Shown here: one piece after another, positions 1 to 8,282 of the stretch
Numbering within the stretch: position 1 is the stretch's first letter
How the letters are laid out: each line of letters opens with the position of its first letter
From: Rhizophagus sp. LPA8_4_AMF
Lineage: Eukaryota > Glomeromycota > Glomeromycetes > Glomerales > Glomeraceae
Assembly: GCA_021464525.1 (NCBI GenBank)
Contig: JADRCO010000669.1
Coordinates: 1 to 28,529, forward strand
DNA: 28,529 nucleotides
Reading direction: 5' to 3'
Translations under genes and position numbers: made by a program
The notes under the pieces: generated by a model
Told to the model about the DNA's origin: nothing
Databases searched by the model: none
What the model saw: only the letters and a program-made list of their open reading frames with translations

Positions 1-136
1 ACCTGGATGTTTTCCATTTTTTCAGTACATTTTCCAGATTTTCTCTTTTTATAGGAATAGTATAGTATTTTTAGATTGATTTTTGACAGAAATGGAATAA
101 TTTTTAGCAGGAGTAATTTGATTTTTATCAGGAATT

Positions 137-567
137 TTAGCAAGAATGATTTGGAGCATTGTCAGTTGTATGCATAAAGTCATGAAGAGTCCCCTCTATT
201 TGATCTTGAGCAAGAATGGAATGATTTTTGGCAGAAATGGAATTTTTTTTAGTAGAAATAGTTTGATCTTTAGCAGAAATGATTTGATTTTTAGCAGAAA
301 TTTTAGCAGGAATGATTTGGCCTTTGATAGAAATGGAATGATTTTTAGAATGATCATTAGTAAAAATAGAATGATCTTTAGTAGGAATTTCAGGAATAGA
401 ATGATCTTTAACAGAACTGGAATAATCTTTGGCAGGAATTTCAATTATTTTTTTTGAATGAGATGTAACAGTAGGCAGATGATTTTCCTTTTCTTTTTTA
501 TATTTTTTAATAGCTTCCTTCCAGGATATTTGCAATGTTTTTGCATAACGCAAACATTCTGTATTTA
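137..567 (-). CDS. Partial ORF with lysine/isoleucine-rich short repeats, unknown function
   Basis: An open frame of about 140 codons on the minus strand. The frame opens through a TTG, not an ATG, near 553, and just upstream there is a possible splice acceptor (tacag), so this is best read as a 3' exon or a relic. The N-terminal part (RYAKTLQISWKEAIKKYKK) looks like a genuine basic helical segment. The rest is a degenerate repeat of about 7-8 residues with the flavour (I/S)-A-K-(N/D)-(H/Q)-(S/I)-I, encoded by 21-24-nt units rich in agaatgatttttagcag. I do not recognise a family. The plus-strand frame over the same bases reads only FxRNxMIF repeats and is a shadow. Confidence 0.35.
180..450. 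repeat. Degenerate short tandem repeat, 18-24 bp unit
   Basis: Variants of the units gaatgatttttagcagaaat and aatagaatgatctttag recur at least ten times in this stretch with 18-24 bp spacing. The spacing is a multiple of three in most places, so a minus-strand frame stays open through the block and gives the low-complexity half of the ORF described at 137-567. Confidence 0.7.
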
Positions 568-741
568 CCAGTTATAAGAAAGAGTAATTAGTAGTGCATA
601 AAATTTTTTATTTTATGATAAAAGAAGGTACATAGCAAATTCCTCCTCCAGAATTAGCAGACTTTTATCTTAACAAAGTTAGGACACCTGAACTGAGAGC
701 CTTGGGGTGGTTACCAAAGTTTGTCAAATCCAGTAATTCCC

Positions 742-948
742 CTAAGCCAAACCAATGATCAGCCTAGGGGTTATCCTATCCATGCAAAATAAAAAACGCA
801 CCTTATTTTTTAAACCAGGGATATCATTTCCTTTATGCAAAAAATGGGCAGCCCAAGTATTATCAAGTTCTTCCCAGCTGTCTGAAAAAGTTAAAGTAAC
901 AATAATGTTATGATGACTGTTCAAAAAACCACAATATGAAATCTTATT
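742..948 (-). pseudogene. Small coding-like relic, unknown family
   Basis: About 69 codons are open on the minus strand with no initiating ATG; the frame enters through a TTG at 924 and stays open further upstream. The composition is protein-like and unlike the surrounding AT-rich DNA: a stretch containing DSWEELDNTWAAHFLHKG is followed by NDIPGLKNKVRFLFCMDR. Several tryptophans and a balanced mix of charged residues argue for a former exon. It lies just upstream, on the same strand, of the repeat-coding ORF at 137-567, so the two may be remnants of one gene. I cannot assign a family. Confidence 0.3.
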
Positions 949-1039
949 ATTTCTCTTTTATATAAGAAATAAGAACTAAAAAAAATTATTGTAAGGTAAT
1001 TAGTTGATATAATTGTCAAAATGCAGTTTATAAGGCTTT

Positions 1040-1240
1040 ACTTAAAATATAAAGTTAAAATAATAATCTTAAAATAATAAAAAAAATATAAAATTAAAAT
1101 CTTAAAATGATAAAAAATATAAAGTTAAAATCTTAAATGATAAAAATATTTAAAATGATAAAAAATCCTTAAAATTAAGATAATGATAAAATAATAAAAA
1201 TATAAAAATATAAAATTAAAATCAATATAAAATGATCATA
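1040..1240. repeat. A/T-only imperfect tandem repeat
   Basis: Five to six imperfect copies of a 30-40-bp unit built from aaaatataaa, ttaaaatctt and aaatgataaaa, almost free of G and C. It looks like a decayed minisatellite. Confidence 0.6.
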
Positions 1241-1342
1241 AAATATCTTTGTTTGATGCAAATAAAAAGGACTTTAAATAAAAAAATCTCTTGTAAACAG
1301 CATGACTCAATCTGATACATTGAAATACAAAGTTGAAAAAAT

Positions 1343-1981
1343 TTGACACATGAAACATTAAAGTATTTTGTCATATTGATTAAGATTGACGAAAATTGAA
1401 TCATTTTTCCAAACATGGTAAGATAATTTTTAAATAAATTTGTTTAAATACAGTTGATTATTGCTGTTACAATACAATAAAAATAAAGTATCTTGATACG
1501 AAAATTATTGGTGTAACTTGACTAATAATGAAAAATATAGAAAGATCATATAAAGTCAATATGTATCATATTTATTTCTTTTTTGGTAAAAAAAATTGAC
1601 ACTATATGAATTAAAAATCAGAATTTGTAGTTTTGCAAATTTGTCAAACTGATTATATATTTGACAACTATACTTGCATGATTAATTACATATTATTAGA
1701 TAAAATAAGTTGACAGATACTAAACCAATCTATTCTTTATTACATTGACAAGATTGACAAAACTGAGTAATTTTTTTTGCAAATATAATTTAATATCAAT
1801 GTAAATTAGAATAATATAACTTAAGAGATTCAATTTAATTTGTATATATTTATCAAATAACTTGACTTATTTCATCTTTTAAACACATACTGTATATGTC
1901 AAATGGGTTAGATTGACAAAAGTTGACAAAGTATAGTAATCTTATACATGTAGGTATTACAAATAATATGTATGTTTGACA
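1343..1981. repeat. Cluster of TTGACA / TGTCAA hexamers
   Basis: Exact copies of TTGACA (or its complement) start at 1343, 1596, 1642 (complement), 1661, 1710, 1745, 1754, 1897 (complement), 1913, 1923 and 1976. Near matches such as TTGACT and TTGACG lie between them. Two pairs are spaced 9-10 bp apart (1745/1754 and 1913/1923). The cluster lies in a gene-free spacer about 2.7 kb from the nearest start codon, so a role is not shown. Confidence 0.6.
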
Positions 1982-2119
1982 ATATAATTTAAAAAGCATT
2001 AATATGATACATTATTAGAGGTAAAACCCTTGGATCTATTAATGACTAACTACTGTAAAAGTATTAGCATAAACTATGCTTAATTATAAAATATTACTTT
2101 TATCTGCTAAAGCTCAGAA

Positions 2120-2310
2120 GTTTACTATTACACAAAATTTCAAAGAAAAATGCTATTGGAGCTAGATTGGAATCAATTCAGCCAAAATTGAATTAATCAA
2201 AAATCTGGGCAGAATCAATTAAACTTAATTATAGTGCCAGCTTGAATTGCGAAATTATAAATCACGAATAGACAGTTTAGCCACCGGATAAAGTACTATT
2301 ACACAAAATT
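2120..2310. repeat. Direct repeat of a 17-bp motif
   Basis: The motif tactattacacaaaattt occurs near 2124 and again near 2292, and a weaker form (tgttacacaaagttt) lies near 2350. Fragments of the type ggccagagtta occur at about 2389 and 3003. These look like remnants of a dispersed repeat family; no clean ends are visible. Confidence 0.45.
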
Positions 2311-2957
2311 TTGTTAACGGATATTTGCATTGCACGAAATTTGAATTGTGTTACACAAAGTTTGATTCTAGCCGGAATTATAAGCTTGGCCAGAGTTACC
2401 ACCGATCACTGATTATTCATACAATAAACGTTTTATTTTAAATGCAAAATCATAAAATTTAATAATCAGATGATTTATATGTTAAATTTGTGATCATTGG
2501 AAATTTTCCTACCACAAATTTAATGATGCACAACCGATTGAAGCGATTAATCACGATTATTCGATTCTAAAATCGGATTCATTCCCTAAGCATGTGAAAG
2601 AAAAGATGAAATGCTAAAATATATTCAATAATTTTACAGGTGGTTTATGTATAAGATTAATTTTTCTAAAACATAAACCTATTTAATAAAGAATCAAATC
2701 AAACAGTTTCTTTAAAAGATTTTAATTATATTTTTACAGTTCCAGATAAATCTATGCAAATGAAGTGTAAATCAATAAATTTTGTATCAATGGCATGAGC
2801 TTTTCCAGTACATTTCTTTACAGTTGATGGGGGATTTTATGATTCACTATAAGCATAAATTTGATTGGTTAGAACATAAATTTAATATCATTCTTTTGCT
2901 ATACATAAGTATAGACAATGTAATTTATGACAAAATAATAGAGTATTACTAAATATC

Positions 2958-3305
2958 GTCGCAGGCGATTTTCGCCGCTTAATTCTGGCCAAAAATTATA
3001 ACTTCGGCCAGAGTTAAAAATCACTTGTTAAAAAAATTCTAAATAAGTAAAATAAATGCAATTGAATATCAACCACACTAAAATTTTGAAAATTTTGCTA
3101 AAAAAAATTTTTTTAAGATTAAAAAAAAAAACGTTTTGCTTGTAAATGCATTTTTCTCAAAAACTGTCTGAAAATCGGCCTTTTTGACCTAAGAGAAACT
3201 TGTTCTACTCATAAATTACATATAATGATATTATTTATATTATGGACAGATCAATATTTAAAAAAATTTTAGGTGCGGCGATGATCACAGTGCGGCGATT
3301 TTTCC
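2958..3305. repeat. Possible decayed element bounded by GC-rich tcgccgc motifs
   Basis: A short palindromic GC-rich block (gcgattttcgccgc) near 2968 and two copies of gtgcggcgat near 3273 and 3291 stand out in AT-only DNA and are in inverted orientation to each other over about 7-8 bp. Between them are A/T homopolymers. This may be a small inverted-repeat element, but the arms are too short and no target duplication is evident. Confidence 0.25.
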
Positions 3306-3778
3306 AAATAAAAAGTCATTTGTATAACATTATTTGTTGTATTGAAGTCTCCTAATGAAGCTATATGTAACTAATTTCTATGATTTTGTTCAAAATTGTA
3401 TCATGCCATGTTTGACAAAATAATTCAGTTATTGTCATTCTTGTCAATATGACATTCAATTATATAAAACATGGTATGGCTTGATTTTTTTTTTTAAAGC
3501 TATAAATATTTCACCGAATTTCCAAGTGGAAAATTTTGAAAAAAATAAAAAAATTAAATCTTTTTACAATATTGTCATTATAAACTATAACTATAACGCC
3601 AAGAAATAAAGTACCACCTTAGAAATATGTTACTTATTATATGTATACAGTATGTATAATATATACTGTAGTAACTATAATATCAAAATAATTTTAAAAA
3701 ATTATATAGTATAAAGCATTTTAATAATGTTGTTATAAGTTTAACTTCGAAATAATACCCTCTGTTAAGTATTACTTC

Positions 3779-3879
3779 TATCTTGACTAATTAGGAGTAA
3801 GTAAAATTTTACTAGAATCGGATAAATGATCGGCCGATAGGCCAATCATGTTCCGATTCTACTCCAATTAGCCAGGATA
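3779..3879. repeat. Compound inverted repeat with palindromic bulge
   Basis: The left arm (3779-3799, tatcttgactaattaggag and ta) pairs imperfectly with 3860-3879, and a perfect 9-bp pair (agaatcgga 3814-3822, tccgattct 3852-3860) continues it inward. Between the two left segments sits a perfect 14-bp palindrome, agtaaaattttact (3800-3813), absent from the right arm. The loop (3823-3851) contains a further imperfect stem built on cggccgataggcc. DNA of this form could extrude as a cruciform. Confidence 0.65.
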
Positions 3880-4126
3880 TAATTGATTTATCCCCTGCCA
3901 TTTACACAATAGAAGTATTTTATAGTATATCAACTTTTCACCAGTGAGTATGAATATGGTATATTTTATTGTTGAATTCTATTTTCTTTCGCTTGGTTTT
4001 TTTTTTTCATTTTAAAGATTTTAAAAAATTAAATATTTTAAAAAGCTTCGGAACTATTACTATTATCAAAATCTCTTAGGAACGGATAAAATAAATCATA
4101 TAGTATAACTACATTTGCATACTGTA

Positions 4127-4202
4127 CATATGGGCGGATTTGACTCACTTGATCGGAATGTTGATCATTTTGGCCAAAATGATCAACAAATCCGCCCATA
4201 TG
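4127..4202. repeat. Nested palindrome: 16-bp arms around a 26-bp perfect palindrome
   Basis: catatgggcggatttg (4127-4142) is the exact inverse of 4187-4202. Directly inside the right arm lies a perfect 26-bp palindrome (4161-4186) centred on tttggccaaa. An 18-nt unpaired stretch, actcacttgatcggaatg, separates the left arm from it. The GC-rich arms contrast with the flanks. Nothing coding overlaps it, and it ends about 480 bp before the kinase start codon. Confidence 0.75.
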
Positions 4203-4560
4203 AACCGTGCCGATCAGGGATAATAACCCAATTCCCCCATTAACAGTTAACTCCTATTTATCGATCAGCCTATATTTTTGCCGCACAAATTTAGCTTTAT
4301 CGTCATTTTGCATCAAATTAGTCCAATTAGCCCATACACCGATTCAAAATTTACCAAAAAAGTTTTTACTTTACGTAACAAATCAACGATCATATATACA
4401 AACTGTGCGCTATAGAATTCCTTGTTGGAATTCTTGTCAAAAAAAAAAATTTTCCAGATACAGTTTTTAGACTAGTTATTTAATATTTCTAGATAGAAAT
4501 TTCAACGTATAGAATCTTTAGAATAATCCAAGGGATTTCGATAATTAAAGTTTGTTACAA

Positions 4561-4683
4561 TATTCTTAGTATTGAAAATATATATAAGCATTGATAATTT
4601 ACTTAAATTAATCAAAATATATCGATTTTTCATAGTAATCAACTAACTATATACTAAAAATTGACCTTTAAATATCAGAAAAT
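4561..4683 (+). promoter_or_regulatory. Promoter-like block upstream of kinase gene A, conserved in gene B
   Basis: attcttagtattgaaaatat (from 4562) continues into atataagcattgataattt and matches 12851-12890 upstream of kinase gene B almost base for base. It contains a TATA-like core (atatataa) about 100 bp before the ATG. A second shared segment, aatatcagaaaa, directly abuts the ATG in both genes. The DNA between the two blocks is much less alike, which suggests that the blocks themselves are held by selection. Confidence 0.5.
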
Positions 4684-6595
4684 ATGACTTTAAAAAATCA
4701 TCCAACACAAACCATAGTTAATAAAAGAATGAGAAAATGTAATGAATGTAAGAGAATAAGAGCTATATATGAAAATCGTCAGACTTGTCAAATGTGTTAT
4801 AATATAACAACAATAATTAAGCCTAAATCAAGTGGAAACAAAATTATCGATGATTTTATCACACAGACGCAAAGAACTTATGTTAGAGGTGGAGGGAAAA
4901 TGGAGTTTGTTCCTCATGACCAATTCAAAAATATAGAATTTATTGCTGAAGGAGGATTTAGTAAAATTTATAAAGCTACTTGGGTAGATGGCCCATTTGA
5001 TTGGCATGGTAATGAAAAGGATAATTGGAATATTATTCGTAAGAAAAACTATGCAGTTGTTCTCAAAAACCTTAATAATTCTAAAAACATTACACCAAAG
5101 GAACTGAATGAGGTATATTTCATGCAATATTTTTAGTCTTCAATGTAACGATGATGGTAAATTAATGATTTTTTATTTAGCTCAAGATATTTTATCAGAT
5201 GAATTCAAAAAGAAATTATAACCAAGGTTTTATTAGTCAATATTATGGAATTACTCAAGATCCAATTACCAAAGATATTATGATTATTATGCCATATTAT
5301 AATGGAGGCGATTTGATAAAATATTTAACTAACTATTTTAGATTTATTAGTTGGGAAACTAAGTTGGATAACTTAAGGATAATACGTGGACTTAAAAGTA
5401 TACATAGTATGCATATTACACACAGAGATTTACATAGTGGAAATATCTTTTTTAATAAAGTTAATGAATATAATTCATGTATAGGTGATCTTGGATTAAG
5501 TAAATCTGCAACTGAATCTACTGAACCTACAGAGAATTATGGTATTATTCCATATATGGCACCAGAGATTTTTCAAGGACAAAAATATACTACAGCCTCA
5601 GATATATATAGTTTCGGTATGATTATGTGGGAATTTATGACAGGTAGAAGACCTTTTTGGAATAGAGTTCATGATGCAGAACTTATAATTGAAATATATG
5701 ATGGTTTAAGACCACCAATTGTTACAAATGCACCTGAAGGATATATTGAATTAATGAAAAAATGCTGGCATTCTGTTCCGAATGAAAGGCCAACAGCTGC
5801 TGATGTGGAGGAAAGAATTTCGAAAATGAGGAAAATTGAAGAAGAAAATGAAAGAAAACAAATTCCAACTAAAATTATAGAATCGTCAGATATTGGACCT
5901 GTAACAATAAATAATCCAGGTGCAATTTATAAAATTAGAACTTTAAGTGGTATGATTCAATCTGCAATGACTACAAGAAGTTTAAGAAGCCAGTCTATAA
6001 CTACAGAAGTTGGTAAATGTTAAATATTTTTACTTGATAAAATTATAATAATACTGTACTCCGCTATTATTTGTTATTGTTTAGATTTATTTCATGTCAT
6101 TAAAGATGCAATGCATCTTTTAATGACAAATGTAATTATTTTAATATAATTTTAGATAATATTAATCTATTTTATTTCTTTTAAAGGTAAAAGAAAATTT
6201 GAAATTGAAACCCGTTTTGATGAAGGTACGATAAAAATCAAAAAATTATATATAAATACAAATGAATTTATTTTTTACTAAATTAAATGAAATATTTTTA
6301 GACAAAATTAATAAAAAGATTAGGTTAATTGAAAATGAAAATAATGGTAAATAATCTTTGTATTATTATAAAAAATATTATTCATTCTTAATTAAAAAAT
6401 TATTCATTTTCGTTTAATTAGATTATATTACAAAAGAATTGGAATTGGATATCGATATGAATTCTAAACAATATATTGATGATGAAAGTAAGTAAATATT
6501 AGTGGATATTTTTATGGGTATTTTATTATTTTGACCTAATTTCTTAATTTGAAAATATAGGATATATTTCGCAAGAAATTGATTTTGATATTTGA
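4684..6595 (+). CDS. TKL-type protein kinase with N-terminal Cys4 motif (kinase A)
   Basis: Six exons join in frame: 4684-5112, 5181-6012, 6187-6225, 6302-6346, 6422-6487 and 6561-6595, giving 481 residues. Residues 19-38 form a C-x2-C...C-x2-C motif, probably metal-binding. The kinase domain starts near residue 84: glycine loop AEGGFSKIY, ATP lysine K128 (VVLK instead of VALK), HRD at 224-226 with N231, DLG (not DFG) from D246, and APE at 270-272. These residues predict an active cytosolic Ser/Thr or dual-specificity kinase. The acidic tail, coded by four small exons, ends YISQEIDFDI. Splice sites were chosen by frame, GT..AG and exact agreement with paralogue B. Retaining intron 2 would give a shorter protein ending VGKC. 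Such kinases are a large family in Rhizophagus; targets are unknown. Confidence 0.88.
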
Positions 6596-7042
6596 ATATT
6601 GAACTTAAAGCCTATATATAGGTCATCATCTATCCTTACATTTCATATACGGTAACTGATATATAATTACATTTTGCGTCCCTTAGGATTGTGAATTTGT
6701 TTTATAATTTTTTTATAAATATATAGTCCAATATAAATAATACCATCCATTACACTATATTTTAATTTCCTATATCGATTCATATTTAATTTAAATTTAT
6801 TTTTATTTATTTATTGAATTTTAATAAATTGATATTATATAATTTATTTATCATAACTACAATTATTTCATTATATAAACTAAATTTCAAAGAGAAAAAA
6901 ATAAACAACAACCATAATTTACAAAGAGGTTAAAAATAATTACAAATAACAAAAGTCCTGAATTGATAAAGAAATAGAAATAAAATTAATGGTGTCTAAA
7001 TTCAAATTAATATTAAATTTATTTATAAAAAGTGACAGTCCT

Positions 7043-7630
7043 TCACCGACACGAAATTAACCGACACCCATCATACCGAGTACCGACATGAAAAATTACC
7101 TAACTTCATTTCACTGAAGTGTCATTTTATTGAAATGAAAATTACCACACTTGTCATTTTCACCGAAAATTATTTAAATAAATTCATCAGTTAGCTACGC
7201 CTCGCTCCTTGTTGCATCTTAATTTATTTGATTTTCTGCTTTTAAAAAAATTGTAGGCTTGTTTACTTTTAAATTGCAATAATAAAATTAAATTTATTCA
7301 ATAAATAAATTCCAATTTTTTAATAGTTCAAAAAAATTTTTTAGTATAAATCTGATTTCATATGATAAAATAAATATTATTCATTGAAAATTTTTTTGCT
7401 TTTTATTGATTAAAAAACGATAAATACAATACAAATTTTTTTTGATTACATATAATTAAAATAAATAGGATATTTTCAAAAAAACCTTAAAGAAAAATTC
7501 CATGTTCGTGTCGATACTATGTTGATCATATCGGCAAATGGATTATCGGCGAAATATGATATCAATGCAATGGCAAGTCGCCAAGGTGAAGCCGACAAAT
7601 TTTATGTTGGTATAACAGGTGTCGGTGCAA
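7043..7630. repeat. Candidate inverted-repeat element with caccgacac / gtgtcggtg ends
   Basis: caccgacac near 7044 and its inverse gtgtcggtg near 7619 lie about 575 bp apart. Additional accgacac, accgacatg, gtgtcgata and cggcgaaat words cluster near the two ends. The shared arms are only about 9 bp and no target duplication was found, so this is only a candidate decayed MITE. Confidence 0.25.
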
Positions 7631-7735
7631 AAATGGGTGAATACTTTTAAGAATGTACGGTAAAAATTATATATCTGATATGGAAACTAATAGCCAATAA
7701 AACGCCTTCCAAAACTATAAAAATATAGTAAGTAA

Positions 7736-7912
7736 AGTTCACCATTATCATGCACATTCGACAAAACTAAAGAACTTTCTAAACAAAGAATTATTGTTGT
7801 CTATAAAATATATTCTGAATTTCTTAAAGGAAAGTGCCAACAAATCATAGCTAAAGAAAATGAAAAAGAATCAGAATTTTTTAAAAACAGAAAAATAAAA
7901 AAAAGGACATAA
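7736..7912 (+). pseudogene. Open frame without start codon, possible gene relic
   Basis: About 58 codons are open, ending at a TAA (7910-7912), with no ATG and a stop directly upstream. The reading includes ELSKQRIIVVYKIYSEFLKG followed by a Lys/Glu-rich segment. It may be the last exon of a decayed gene. Upstream islands near 7540-7640 (ATGGCAAGTCGCC and following) may belong to it, but the frames do not connect. No family is recognised. Confidence 0.25.
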
Positions 7913-8282
7913 TATGACGATTATAAAATAGCACAATTTTTATCTCTTTTTTTGTTTATTTTAAATTTTTTTAAATTTTTAAAATCTATTTTAAAAAGTA
8001 ATATTATTAATTAACTTTACCCCCTTTAACCGCTTTACGTTACTTCACTCTGATGATCAACGACGTGAATAAGAAAACTCACATGATGATCGCTATTAAT
8101 TTGTGCCGCGCTTCACAATAACTCCGTGAAAATTACTCATTGTGCAACGTTATCTGCAATTAATCATTTCCTTAATAGATTAGGAAAAGTGTAACAAATA
8201 ATAATACATTACTTTACAACCACCGTAAAAAAAAAATTTTTAACTTTATTCACGACCTTTAATCTCAATAATATATAATAAA

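Larger units (their letters stand above)
951..4683. other. Long non-coding spacer upstream of kinase gene A
   Basis: No credible gene is seen in this 3.7-kb stretch; the short frames in it are low-complexity. It contains an A/T repeat block (1040-1240), a TTGACA-rich stretch (1343-1981), repeated fragments around 2120-2310 and 2958-3305, two compound inverted repeats (3779-3879 and 4127-4202) and, at the right end, the promoter-like region of the kinase gene. Confidence 0.7.
6596..8282. other. Spacer between kinase A and the Sel1 gene
   Basis: AT-rich and largely featureless. Two GC-richer islands stand out, 7030-7090 and 7505-7640; they carry cgacac/gtgtcg words in opposite orientation, described separately. 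A small open frame without ATG lies at 7736-7912. About 260 bp before the Sel1 start codon there is a mixed-composition stretch (8030-8160) without recognisable features. No TATA box is evident immediately upstream of 8283. Confidence 0.6.

Noticed and set aside
146-457. Plus-strand 103-codon frame of FxRNxMIF repeats
   Set aside because: It is the complement of the repeat block in the minus-strand ORF; its composition is only Phe/Arg/Asn/Ile and it lacks any non-repeat domain.
1040-1240. Possible origin of replication or scaffold-attachment site in the A/T repeat block
   Set aside because: A/T-only DNA is common in this genome and nothing specific marks this block.
4207-4470. Plus-strand 87-codon frame before kinase A
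   Set aside because: No family features and no splice context; it starts within the arm region of a palindrome and ends in a poly-A run. Probably chance.
4828-5127. Minus-strand frame opposite kinase A exon 1 (and 13109-13309 opposite kinase B)
   Set aside because: Conserved only because the kinase exon on the other strand is conserved.
8050-8110. Possible C/D-box small nucleolar RNA (two TGATGA words near 8053 and 8085)
   Set aside because: No D-box (CTGA) at a suitable place and no terminal stem.
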